DNA from: Amycolatopsis lurida
GTDB lineage: Bacteria > Actinomycetota > Actinomycetes > Mycobacteriales > Pseudonocardiaceae
DNA: 64,000 bases
Reading direction: 5' to 3'
NCBI RefSeq assembly: GCF_900105055.1
Contig: NZ_FNTA01000004.1
Span: forward strand, 5,487,501-5,551,500
Of the stretch, positions 24,387 to 32,533 are shown one piece after another; the first letter of the stretch is position 1, and every line of letters begins with the position of its first letter. The notes beneath the pieces are model-generated. The model had not been told where the DNA came from and ran no database searches. It saw nothing but the letters and a program-made list of their open reading frames with translations. The translations under genes and the position numbers were made by a program.

Positions 24387-25537
24387 TCGACTTTCGGCTG
24401 GATGACGAGTACGAGGCGCTGCGCAAGACGGTCGAGGAATTCGCGCGTTCCGAGGTCGCCCCGGTCATCGGCGACCTCTACGAGCGGGAGGAATTCCCGT
24501 ACGAGATCGTCGCGAAGATGGCCGAGATGGGTCTGTTCGGCCTGCCCTTTCCCGAGGAGTGCGGCGGCATGGGCGGCGACTATTTCGCGCTCTGCCTGAC
24601 GCTGGAGGAACTGGCGCGCGTCGATTCCTCGGTCGCGATCACCGTCGAGGCCGGTGTTTCCCTCGGAGCCATGCCGATCTACCGGTTCGGCACCGAGGAG
24701 CAGAAGCAGAAGTGGCTTCCGGAGCTGTGCGCCGGCACCGCGCTCGGCGCCTTCGGGCTCACTGAACCCGGCGGCGGCTCGGACGCCGGCGCCACCCGCA
24801 CGCGCGCGAAACTCGACGGCGACACCTGGGTGATCAACGGCAGCAAGTCGTTCATCACCAACTCCGGCACCGACATCACGAAACTGGTCACGGTCACCGC
24901 CGTCACCGATGTGAAGGAGAACGGGCGCAAGGAGATCTCGGCGATCATCGTCCCGTCCGGCACCCCGGGCTTCGCCGTCGCGCCGAAGTACTCCAAGGTC
25001 GGCTGGAACTGCTCGGACACGCATGAACTGTCGTTCGACGACGTCCGTGTCCCGGCCGAGAACCTGGTCGGCGAACGCGGCCGCGGTTACGCCCAGTTCC
25101 TGTCCATTTTGGACGAAGGCCGGGTCGCGATCGCCGCGCTGAGCGTCGGGCTCGCGCAGGGCTGTGTCGACGAATGCCTGCGGTACGTCAAGGAACGTGA
25201 GGCGTTCGGGCACAAGATCGGCGAGTACCAGGCGATCCAGTTCAAGATCGCCGACATGGAGGTGCGCACGCACACCGCACGGCTGGCGTACTACGCGGCG
25301 GCGTCGAAGATGCTGCGCGGCGAGCCGTTCAAGAAGGAGGCGTCGATCGCGAAGCTCGTCGCGTCGAACGCCGCCATGGACAACTCGCGCGACGCCACGC
25401 AGATCTTCGGCGGGTACGGCTTCATGAACGAGTTCCCGGTGAGCCGGTTCTACCGGGACGCGAAGATCCTGGAGATCGGGGAGGGGACCTCGGAGGTGCA
25501 GCGGATGCTGATCGCGCGGCACCTGGGCGTCGCCTGA
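24383..25537 (+). CDS. Acyl-CoA dehydrogenase (FadE19/isovaleryl-CoA type)
   Basis: An FAD-dependent acyl-CoA dehydrogenase, 384 aa. FGLTEPGGGSDAGATRT and WVINGSKSFITNSG are the FAD/substrate signatures. QIFGGYGFMNEFPVSRFYRD and EIGEGTSEVQRMLIARHL carry the C-terminal motifs, and Glu367 is the candidate catalytic base. In mycobacteria fadE19 sits with accA1-accD1 in leucine catabolism; the same three-gene order here supports an isovaleryl- or short-branched-acyl-CoA substrate. ATG 24383 overlaps the accA1 stop (ATGA), so translation is coupled. Confidence 0.93.
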   Translation: MIDFRLDDEYEALRKTVEEFARSEVAPVIGDLYEREEFPYEIVAKMAEMGLFGLPFPEECGGMGGDYFALCLTLEELARVDSSVAITVEAGVSLGAMPIYRFGTEEQKQKWLPELCAGTALGAFGLTEPGGGSDAGATRTRAKLDGDTWVINGSKSFITNSGTDITKLVTVTAVTDVKENGRKEISAIIVPSGTPGFAVAPKYSKVGWNCSDTHELSFDDVRVPAENLVGERGRGYAQFLSILDEGRVAIAALSVGLAQGCVDECLRYVKEREAFGHKIGEYQAIQFKIADMEVRTHTARLAYYAAASKMLRGEPFKKEASIAKLVASNAAMDNSRDATQIFGGYGFMNEFPVSRFYRDAKILEIGEGTSEVQRMLIARHLGVA

Positions 25538-25560
25538 CACGTGTCTCGCGTAACTGGAGG

Positions 25561-25634
25561 CGTAACTCGCGTGATTGAAGCCGTACCGGCTCTGATCACG
25601 CGAGTTACGACTTTGAGCACGCGAGTTACGACTT
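25561..25634. repeat. Inverted and direct repeats of CGTAACTCGCGTGAT
   Basis: CGTAACTCGCGTGAT (25561-25575) and its complement ATCACGCGAGTTACG (25595-25609) form a 15-bp stem. CACGCGAGTTACGACTT then occurs twice, at 25597-25613 and 25618-25634. The element separates the carboxylase operon from the decayed map gene and overlaps the latter's 5' end. Confidence 0.75.
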
Positions 25635-26052
25635 GACGCACGTGATCGGCGTGAGCTTGAAAGAGCTGGACGAGATCGCTGCGCAGGCGATCAGGGACGC
25701 TGGCGCGAAACCGTCGTCCACGGCATCCCGTCGGAGTACGGCGACCTGGTCAGCATCGACGCCGGCGCCTGCAACGACGGCTGGCACGGCGACGCGGGGA
25801 TCACCGGGTACGGCCTTCTCGCGCACCATGGCGGCCACGGCATCGGCCGAAGCATGCACGAGGACCCGCATCTGCCGAACGAGGGCAAGCCGGGGCTGGT
25901 GCCGGCGATCGAGCCGATGTTCGTCGCCGACGGCCGCGACGGCTACCGGATCGAGGACGACGGCTAGACGGTGCGCGGCACCAAGGCCGCCCACGTCGAG
26001 CACACCGTCGCGATCACCACAGAAGGTCCGCGCGTCCTCACGATGTTGTAGA
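25633..26052 (+). pseudogene. map: Decayed type I methionine aminopeptidase
   Basis: Fragments of one MetAP can be read in order: VSLKELDEIAAQAIRDAGAK, then after a frame change VVHGIPSEYGDLVSIDAGA, DGWHGDAGIT, then HHGGHGIGRSMHEDPHLPNE, AIEPMF, RIEDDG, a TAG stop (25965-25967, where the family has Trp in DDGWTV), and finally AAHVEHTVAITTEGPRVLT. The N-terminus is missing, a stretch is deleted after GAKPS, and about 60-70 residues are lost after the metal-binding Asp pair. The five metal ligands are still recognisable, so decay is fairly recent. An intact map must exist elsewhere, since the enzyme is essential. Confidence 0.85.
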
Positions 26053-26060
26053 ACGGAAGA

Positions 26061-26567
26061 ATGAGCGATTTCATCATCCGCCAGGGTGGTTCTGGGGACT
26101 TCCCAACGTTGCTGGACATGTTCGACGAGGTCGTCGCGTGGCTGGCCTCGCGCGGCAGCGAGGGGCAGTGGGGGAGCGAGCCGTGGTCCACGATCCCGAA
26201 ACGGGTCGAGCGGGTCCGCGGGATGGCCGACGGGCCCGGGCTCTACATCGCCGAGATCGACGGCCAGGCGGCCGGGGCGATCATCCTCGGTGACCGGTTC
26301 CCGCATGTCTCGCCGGTCGACGAACCGGAGATCTACATCGGCTTGCTGCTGACCTCGCGCCGGTTCACCGGCCACCGCGTCGGCTCGCGGCTCATCGAGT
26401 TCGCGCTGGCCGAGGCGCGGGAACGCGGCATCGGCCTGGTGCGGGTCGATTGCTGGGCCGGCGGCGACGGCGACCTGCAGCGCTACTACGAGAGCCAGGG
26501 CTTCAAGCCGACGGAGCGCTTCGACGTCAAGGGCTGGATCGGGCAGGTGTTCGAGCAGCGACCGTAG
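26061..26567 (+). CDS. GNAT family N-acetyltransferase
   Basis: A 168-residue acetyltransferase. Motif A is RRFTGHRVGSRLIEFALAEA (acetyl-CoA pyrophosphate loop GHRVGS), and motif B is WAGGDGDLQRYYESQGFKPT with the conserved Tyr before xGF. The substrate is unknown; related proteins acetylate amino acids, drugs or toxins. GGAAG precedes the ATG by six bases, nine bases after the end of the map remnant. Confidence 0.86.
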   Translation: MSDFIIRQGGSGDFPTLLDMFDEVVAWLASRGSEGQWGSEPWSTIPKRVERVRGMADGPGLYIAEIDGQAAGAIILGDRFPHVSPVDEPEIYIGLLLTSRRFTGHRVGSRLIEFALAEARERGIGLVRVDCWAGGDGDLQRYYESQGFKPTERFDVKGWIGQVFEQRP

Positions 26568-26653
26568 GACTGGCGTCCTCACGGCTTCCGGTGCACCATA
26601 GTTGACACAACGCCAACAGTGCCCCGGACAGTGCAGTCGCAGAGGAGCCCAGC

Positions 26654-27517
26654 ATGGCCAAGCGTGAACGTTCCCTGGCAGGCAAGGTCGTCGTGATCAC
26701 CGGAGCGGCGCAGGGCATCGGGGCCAGTACCGCGACGGCGCTGTCCCGGCTCGGCGCCAAGGTGGTCATCGGCGACCTGGACCAGGTCCTCGCCGAGAAG
26801 ACCGCCGCCGAACTGGGCGCGGAGGCGCTGCCGCTCGACGTCACCGACACGAAGGGCTTCACCGAGTTCCTCGACGAGGTCGAGCGGCGCGTCGGCCCGA
26901 TCGACGTACTGATCAACAACGCGGGCATCATGCCGCTCGCGCCGCTCGACGAAGAGGACGACGCGGCGACCCGCAGGCTGCTCGAGATCAACCTCCACGC
27001 GGTCATCCACGGCACCAGGGAAGCCGTGAAGCGGATGCGCCCGCGTGGCACCGGCCACATCGTCAACATCGCCTCGATGGCGGGAAAGGCCGGTTTCCCC
27101 GGCGCCGCCACCTACTGCGCCACGAAACACGCTGTCGTCGGCCTGTCGGAATCGGTGCACCTGGAATTGCACGGGACGGGCGTGCTGGTGTCCTGCGTGA
27201 TGCCCGCGGTGGTGCGCACGGAACTGGCCAGCGGGCTCGGCGAGGCGAAGTTCTTCAAATCGGTGCAGCCGGAAGATGTGGCGCAGGCCATTGTCGATGC
27301 GTTACGCCGTCCCAAGTTCGACGTCTTCGTGCCCGCGTCACTGGACGCCATGGGCAGGATCACACGGCTGCTTCCGCGTCGCTTCGGCGAAGGTCTGCTC
27401 CGCGCACTCGGCGGCGACAAGATTCTGTCCTCCGCAACGCATTCCAGTGCTCGCGCGGAGTACGAATCGCGGGCCGCGCGGAGTGCTCCAGCGGCGGAAA
27501 AGGGCACCGATTCTTAA
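26654..27517 (+). CDS. Short-chain dehydrogenase/reductase
   Basis: A classical SDR, 287 aa. Cofactor motif VVVITGAAQGIGASTA, structural motif INNAGIM, catalytic Ser in IVNIASMAGKAG, and Tyr-Lys in YCATKHAVVGLSESV. The acidic residue after strand 2 (IGDLD) favours NAD over NADP. The extra C-terminal ~40 residues are Arg/Ala-rich and probably membrane-associated, as in SDRs of lipid metabolism. AGGAG precedes the ATG. The PhaC-like hydrolase follows 117 bases downstream. Confidence 0.9.
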   Translation: MAKRERSLAGKVVVITGAAQGIGASTATALSRLGAKVVIGDLDQVLAEKTAAELGAEALPLDVTDTKGFTEFLDEVERRVGPIDVLINNAGIMPLAPLDEEDDAATRRLLEINLHAVIHGTREAVKRMRPRGTGHIVNIASMAGKAGFPGAATYCATKHAVVGLSESVHLELHGTGVLVSCVMPAVVRTELASGLGEAKFFKSVQPEDVAQAIVDALRRPKFDVFVPASLDAMGRITRLLPRRFGEGLLRALGGDKILSSATHSSARAEYESRAARSAPAAEKGTDS

Positions 27518-27634
27518 CTCGTACGGCCTAGCCACTGTCCGAAATGGACCGGCTGTGACGGCCGGGGTGTTGAGTCGTGCGCTCCCAGGCGGCAAGATTA
27601 CGTCTTACCGCGTTGATTCCCCAGGAGGCACACC

Positions 27635-28690
27635 ATGGCCACACCCCCGGCACGGCTCGCCGCCGCCGCGTCGAACGTCGTCGGGAAGGTGCTGCACGGT
27701 GGGGTCGCCGATCTTCGCCCGGTGCCGCGTGTCCTGATCGACCAGGGCCCGAATCGTTCGCTGTACCGGCTGACGAACGGCAAGGCCCCCGCGTCGGGCC
27801 CGCCGGTGCTGCTCGTGCCGCCGCTGGCCGCGCCCGCTCTGTGCTTCGACCTGCGCCGCGGGTGCAGCCTCGCCGAGCACCTGGTCGACGGCGGCCGCAA
27901 CACGTACCTGGTCGACTACGGGAACGTCGCCTTCTCCGACCGGCGCCTCGGCATCGAGCACTGGATCGAAGAGGTGCTCCCGCGCGCGATCCGCAAGGTC
28001 AGCGAGGACGCGGGTGGCCAGGGCGTGCACGTCGTCGCGTGGTGCCTCGGCGGGATCTTCTCCCTGCTGACCACCGCCGACCAGCCCGATCTGCCGATCG
28101 AGTCGATCGCGACCATCGCGTCACCGTTCGACTTCACCGCGATCCCGCTGATCGCCCCGTTCCGCCCGCTGGTGGACCTCACCGGCGGCCACCTGCTGAC
28201 CCCGTTCTACCGGGCGCTCGGCGGCGCACCGTCCTATTTGGTCAGCCGCGTCTTCCGGGCGACCGGGATCAGCAAGGAGATCACCAAACCCCTTGCCATC
28301 CTGAAGAATCTCGACGACCGGGACTACCTGGCGCAGATCGAGGCCGTCGACCACTTCATGGACAACATGATCGCCTACCCCGGGCGGACGTTCGGCCAGA
28401 TCTACCACCGGTTCTTCCGCGCCAACGACCTCGCCGAGGGCACGGTCGACCTCAACGGCCGCATCATCGCGCTGTCCGGGATCAAGGTGCCGACCCTGGT
28501 CATCGCCGGGCAGAACGACACGATCGCCCCGCGCGCGGCCGTCGAACGGCTCACCGAACTGCTGGACAACTCGCCGTCGGTGACCTTCGAGACCGCGCCC
28601 GGCGGGCACCTGGGCGTGCTGACCGGCCGGAAGGCGCGCGGGACCACCTGGCGTTACCTCGACCGTTTTCTCGACGAACAGGCCGCCTGA
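27635..28690 (+). CDS. PhaC-like alpha/beta hydrolase
   Basis: An alpha/beta-hydrolase, 351 aa, of the polyhydroxyalkanoate synthase-like group. The nucleophile box reads AWCLGGIF with Cys (near 137) where lipases have Ser, as in PHA synthases. The acid is in LVIAGQNDTIAP and the His in APGGHLGVLTGR, both as expected. VLLVPPLAAPALCFDLRRG starts the fold. It is short for a full PhaC, so a polymer-, acyl- or lipid-transfer role is possible but unproven. AGGAGG lies upstream of the ATG. Its 3' end overlaps the convergent MASE1 gene by 37 bases. Confidence 0.82.
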   Translation: MATPPARLAAAASNVVGKVLHGGVADLRPVPRVLIDQGPNRSLYRLTNGKAPASGPPVLLVPPLAAPALCFDLRRGCSLAEHLVDGGRNTYLVDYGNVAFSDRRLGIEHWIEEVLPRAIRKVSEDAGGQGVHVVAWCLGGIFSLLTTADQPDLPIESIATIASPFDFTAIPLIAPFRPLVDLTGGHLLTPFYRALGGAPSYLVSRVFRATGISKEITKPLAILKNLDDRDYLAQIEAVDHFMDNMIAYPGRTFGQIYHRFFRANDLAEGTVDLNGRIIALSGIKVPTLVIAGQNDTIAPRAAVERLTELLDNSPSVTFETAPGGHLGVLTGRKARGTTWRYLDRFLDEQAA

Positions 28691-29658
28691 GTCTCGTCGT
28701 CGCGCTGGGTCATGGCGCTGCGCAAGGACTGGCGTGCCGAGATCAGGTCCACCATTTCGGTGATCTGACGCCAGGCGTCGGCGATCTCGGCGGTCGCGCG
28801 ATCGCGTTGCAGGACGATCGTGGACAACACCAGTGCCGTCAGCCCGACAGTGGCGTCGAAGGCCTGTACGTGCAGCATCCGCGCGGCCAGCTCGCTGGAA
28901 CCGTAGGGGCCGAGTTCGCGTACCGCGGCGACGATCGTGAAGGTGCAGACGCACAAGGAACACAGCAGCGCCCCGGCCTGCCGGAAGCGCAGCGCCGCCC
29001 AGACGAGCACCGGGAAGACCAGGAACAGCTTCGACGTCGTCGTGGACGCGAGGATCGCCGTGCCGATGGCGAAGAGCGCGAGAGCCGCCGCCTCGCCCCA
29101 GCGAATGAGCGACACCTGCTTGGGCAGGCGGAACCTCGGCGCCAGGAGCAGCAGAGGTGTGATCGTCAGGACGCCCATCGCGTCGCCGGTCCACCACACG
29201 AGTGCGGTCGTCCAGAAGTCCCCGGGGCCCAGCGCGCCATCGAGGACCAGCACTCCGGTGCCCAGCGCCGCGCTGACGGCCGTGCCCCCGATGGCCCCGA
29301 CCACCACGAGGAGGACGGCGTCGGGAAGCCGGTCGAGCCGATTGCGGCCACCCAGCCCCCGCATCACCGCGTAGGCCAGCAGCGAGCCGATCGTGTTGCC
29401 CGCGGAGATCACCAAGACCATGCCGAGGGAGGGGCCGAGGGCGACGTTCGTCAGAAGAGCGCCGAGGAAGATCCCCGGCCAGAACCGCGGCCCCAGGAGC
29501 ATCGGCACCGCCAGCGCGACACCGGCAGCGGGCCACAGCGGCGAGATCTGTTCTCGCACGATCGCCCACTGGATCCCGATCCGGCCCGCCGCGAAGTAGC
29601 AGACGGTGACGCCGAGGACGATGAGGCACCAGCGCGCGGCAGGGGAAAGCGGTCTCAT
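28654..29658 (-). CDS. MASE1 domain membrane protein
   Basis: A 334-residue polytopic membrane protein with the MASE1 sensory-domain pattern: about eight hydrophobic helices, IGIQWAIVREQISPLWPAAG near the N-terminus and WWTGDAMGVLTITPLLLL in the middle. MASE1 usually precedes a histidine kinase or GGDEF output. Here only a ~60-residue helical tail (RDRATAEIADAWRQITEMVD) follows, so the sensor stands alone. GGAG precedes ATG 29658. It overlaps the end of the PhaC-like gene on the other strand. Confidence 0.85.
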   Translation of the reverse strand: MRPLSPAARWCLIVLGVTVCYFAAGRIGIQWAIVREQISPLWPAAGVALAVPMLLGPRFWPGIFLGALLTNVALGPSLGMVLVISAGNTIGSLLAYAVMRGLGGRNRLDRLPDAVLLVVVGAIGGTAVSAALGTGVLVLDGALGPGDFWTTALVWWTGDAMGVLTITPLLLLAPRFRLPKQVSLIRWGEAAALALFAIGTAILASTTTSKLFLVFPVLVWAALRFRQAGALLCSLCVCTFTIVAAVRELGPYGSSELAARMLHVQAFDATVGLTALVLSTIVLQRDRATAEIADAWRQITEMVDLISARQSLRSAMTQRDDETQAACSSRKRSR

Positions 29659-29722
29659 CGCGACTCCGGCCTTCGCTGGCTGGGGAAGCTAAGAGAGTAC
29701 CCCGCTCGGTCACCCACGAAGG

Positions 29723-29770
29723 GCTCGTGAGTGGTGAGGACGGTTAGAACCGTCCTCACCACTCACGAGC
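29723..29770. terminator. 48-nt palindrome between genes
   Basis: Perfect 23-bp arms (beginning GCTCGTGAGTGGTGAGGACG) with a 2-base centre sit just past the stop of the fadE24-like gene on the minus strand and upstream of the MASE1 gene. Likely terminator for the fadE operon; its sequence is unlike the other palindromes here. Confidence 0.7.
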
Positions 29771-29778
29771 GCCACGAA

Positions 29779-30987
29779 CTACTTGAGCTCCGCCGACGTC
29801 TTGCCCAGGATCCGGCGCGCCACGATCAGCTGCTGGATCTGTTGCGTGCCTTCGAAGATGTCCAGGATCTTCGCGTCCCGGCTCCACTTCTCCAGCAGCG
29901 ATTCCTCGGTGTAGCCCAAGGTCCCGGCCAGCTCGACGCATTTCAGCGTGATCTCGACGACCGATCGGCCCGCCTTCGCCTTGGCCATCGAGGCCTGCAG
30001 CGAGTTCGGCTTGCGGTTGTCGGCCATCCACGCCGATTCCATGGTCAGCAGGTACGCCGCTTCGTAGTCGGCCTCCAGCTGCAGGAACGTGGCGGCCGCC
30101 GCGTGCTGGCTGTGGACGGGCTTGTCGTAGTCGATGGTCACCCCGGCGTCGGTGAGGATCTTCCGGGTCTCTTCCAGCGCCGCGCGGGCGACCCCGATGG
30201 CCATGGCGGCAACGAGCGGGCGGGTGTTGTCGAAGGTCTGCATGACCCCGGCGAAACCCTTGGCGGTGTCGATCTCCGGCGTGCCGAGGAGGTTTTCCTT
30301 GGGCACGCGCACGTTCTCGAAACGCAGCACGGCGGTGTCGGAGGCGCGGATGCCGAGCTTGTGCTCGACGCGCACCACCTCGAAGCCGGGCGTGCCCTTC
30401 TCGACGACGAACGACTTGATCGCCGCGCGGCCCTTCGTCTTGTCCAGAGTGGCCCAGACGACGACGGCGTCGGCGCGCTCGCCGGCGGTCACGAAGATCT
30501 TCTCGCCGTTGATCACGTACTCGTCGCCGTCCAGCCGCGCGGTCGCGGTGATCGCGGCGGAGTCCGAGCCACAGTCCGGCTCGGTGATCGCCATCGCGGC
30601 CCACAGCCCGGAGAACTTCTTGAGCTGTTCGTCGGTGGCGACCGAGCCGATGGCGGCGTTGCCGAGCCCCTGGCGCGGCATGGACAGCAGCAGACCGACG
30701 TCGCCCCAGCACATCTCGATCGTGCCGAGCACGATGTTGAGGTTGGAACCGTTGCGGTTGCCCGGTTTCTCGTTCTTTTCGGACCGGCGGACGCCCGCCG
30801 CGCCGGCGCCGCCCTCGCCGGACGAGTTCAGCCCGTCCAGCAACGCGGCGAACATGTCGAGTTCGGCCGGATAGGTGTGTTCGGCGCGGTCGTACTTGCG
30901 CGAGATCGGCCGGAACACCTCGGCCGCGGCCTGGTACGCCTGGTTGATCAGGGTGCCGGCCTTCTTCGGAACCTCAAGGTTGATCAT
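29779..30987 (-). CDS. fadE24: Acyl-CoA dehydrogenase (FadE24-like)
   Basis: An FAD-dependent acyl-CoA dehydrogenase, 402 aa. AMAITEPDCGSDSAAITATA and YVINGEKIFVTAGERAD are the FAD/substrate motifs. KWSRDAKILDIFEGTQQIQQ near the end carries the C-terminal motif. An unusual basic insert (VRRSEKNEKPGNRNGSN) lies near residue 65, as in mycobacterial FadE24. It follows the FadE23-like gene by 18 bases, matching the fadE23/fadE24 pairing known in Mycobacterium. The two proteins may form a heteromer. Confidence 0.87.
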   Translation of the reverse strand: MINLEVPKKAGTLINQAYQAAAEVFRPISRKYDRAEHTYPAELDMFAALLDGLNSSGEGGAGAAGVRRSEKNEKPGNRNGSNLNIVLGTIEMCWGDVGLLLSMPRQGLGNAAIGSVATDEQLKKFSGLWAAMAITEPDCGSDSAAITATARLDGDEYVINGEKIFVTAGERADAVVVWATLDKTKGRAAIKSFVVEKGTPGFEVVRVEHKLGIRASDTAVLRFENVRVPKENLLGTPEIDTAKGFAGVMQTFDNTRPLVAAMAIGVARAALEETRKILTDAGVTIDYDKPVHSQHAAAATFLQLEADYEAAYLLTMESAWMADNRKPNSLQASMAKAKAGRSVVEITLKCVELAGTLGYTEESLLEKWSRDAKILDIFEGTQQIQQLIVARRILGKTSAELK

Positions 30988-31005
30988 GATTGCCTTTCGA
31001 AAGTC

Positions 31006-32310
31006 CTAGAGAAGGACGGCGCCTTCCATCACGCCGATCGCACGGAGGTCTCGGTACCAGCGTTCGACGGGGTGTTCCTTGACGAACCCGTGCCCGCCCA
31101 GCAGCTGTACTCCGGCGCTGCCGATCTGCATTCCCTTGTCGGCGGCCAGTTTCCGGGCCAGCGCGACCTCGCGGGCGTACGGCTTGCCCTGTTCGGCGCG
31201 GGAAGCGGCGCGGAGCGTGACCAGCCGCAGCCCTTCCAGCTCGATGGCGATGTCGGCCACCGAGAACGCGACGGCCTGCCGGTGGCTCACCGGTTCCCCG
31301 AACGCCTTGCGCTCGTTGACATACGGCACCACGTAGTCGAGCACGGCCTTCGCGGTACCGGCGGCCAGCGCGGCCCAGCCGAGGCGCGAGAGCCGGACGA
31401 CCTCGGTGAAGACTTCGGTCTTGCCGCCGCCGAGCAGCGCCCCGGCCGGAAGGGCGACCTTCTCCAAGTGCAGCTTTCCGGTCGCCGCACCCCGCAGGCC
31501 CATCGCCGGTTCGGACTCGATGGTGACGCCGGAATTCGACGACTCGACGAGAAACAGTGCCGGACTGGTGCCTGCCGGCCCTTCGAGGTCGGCCGACACG
31601 ATGAACAGCTCGGCGTCGGCGGCCCTCGGGACCAGCGACTTCACGCCGTCGAGCTGGTAGCCCTTCGGCGTGCGGCGGGCCTTGGTCGCGGGCTTGAACG
31701 GGTCGAACAGCGCGGTGCGCTCCTGCAGCGCGAGCGCCGCGGCCGGGACGTTCTCGCCGACGAACGCGGGCAGGTAGTCCGCCTGCTGCTGCTCGTCGCC
31801 GTAGGACACCAGCGCGGTGCTGACCGCGGACGGCGCGAGCACCGCGACCGCGAGACCCAGGTCGCCGTGCGCGAGGGCCTCGGCGACCAGCGCGTTCGTG
31901 ACGACCGACCGTTCGGTGCCGACACCGCCCAGTTCCTCCGGGATGCCGACGAGCGTGATGCCGAGTTCGGCGGCACGGCTCAACAGGCCCTCGGGCGCCT
32001 GAAGCTTCGCGTCGGCGTCGGCCGCTGCGGGCCGCAGCTGTTCGGCCGCGAATTCCGTCACGGTCTCGACGATGAGCTGCTGGTCCTCACTCGGGGTGAG
32101 ATCGAACAGCCCGGTGTCCTCGGCAGGCGCGAGCCGCGCGGGCTTGCCGAGCTTCTGGGCGGATTTGAACGTCCGTCCCGCCGCGCCCGCGACCCGGAAG
32201 CCGTTGCGCGTCCCGGCACTGACCAGGTTCTGCACGGGCTTCCGAAGTCCGGCCCGTTCAATGACCTTGCTCCCGGCCAGCCGGGTGAGCGCGGACAGGC
32301 CAAGGCCCAT
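31006..32310 (-). CDS. fadE23: Acyl-CoA dehydrogenase (FadE23-like)
   Basis: A diverged acyl-CoA dehydrogenase, 434 aa from ATG 32310. It starts MGLGLSALTRLAGSKVIERA with a basic N-terminal extension of about 65 residues before the fold (LTPSEDQQLIVETVTEFAAE). VVRLSRLGWAALAAGTAKAV and VQLLGGHGFVKEHPVERWYR are recognisable, but the usual FAD motif TEPxxGSD is replaced by ALQERTALFDPF, so it may be a non-catalytic or low-activity partner of the next gene. AGGA lies upstream of the start. A TetR-type palindrome sits 50 bases upstream. Confidence 0.84.
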   Translation of the reverse strand: MGLGLSALTRLAGSKVIERAGLRKPVQNLVSAGTRNGFRVAGAAGRTFKSAQKLGKPARLAPAEDTGLFDLTPSEDQQLIVETVTEFAAEQLRPAAADADAKLQAPEGLLSRAAELGITLVGIPEELGGVGTERSVVTNALVAEALAHGDLGLAVAVLAPSAVSTALVSYGDEQQQADYLPAFVGENVPAAALALQERTALFDPFKPATKARRTPKGYQLDGVKSLVPRAADAELFIVSADLEGPAGTSPALFLVESSNSGVTIESEPAMGLRGAATGKLHLEKVALPAGALLGGGKTEVFTEVVRLSRLGWAALAAGTAKAVLDYVVPYVNERKAFGEPVSHRQAVAFSVADIAIELEGLRLVTLRAASRAEQGKPYAREVALARKLAADKGMQIGSAGVQLLGGHGFVKEHPVERWYRDLRAIGVMEGAVLL

Positions 32311-32359
32311 CGCGTCTCGTTTCCTAGGCGCACCCACGGTGAGTCTCCCTGCCTCGCTT

Positions 32360-32377
32360 ACCTACTCGTGAGTAGGT
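32360..32377. promoter_or_regulatory. Operator-like palindrome upstream of fadE23-fadE24
   Basis: ACCTACTC-GT-GAGTAGGT is a perfect 8-bp inverted repeat 50 bases upstream of the fadE23-like start. It has the look of a TetR-family operator but differs from the GTTARYG sites at 19669-20768, so a different regulator is expected. None is adjacent. Confidence 0.6.
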
Positions 32378-32533
32378 TAACTCGCCTTGGGCCGATGCGC
32401 CACTACGGGGGCGGCGAACGTCACGCCGGTGAGTGATCCGGGAGGCCGGGCAGGCCAGGATTACTCACAAGCCACCAGCTTTTCGAAGCCAGGGTCCCTC
32501 GAAGTTCCCTTCACCTTTCCGGAACGCACGCGG

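Noticed and set aside
27577..29730. A 717-codon open frame on the plus strand
   Set aside because: It overlaps the PhaC-like gene and, antisense, the MASE1 gene. The translation has no family signal.
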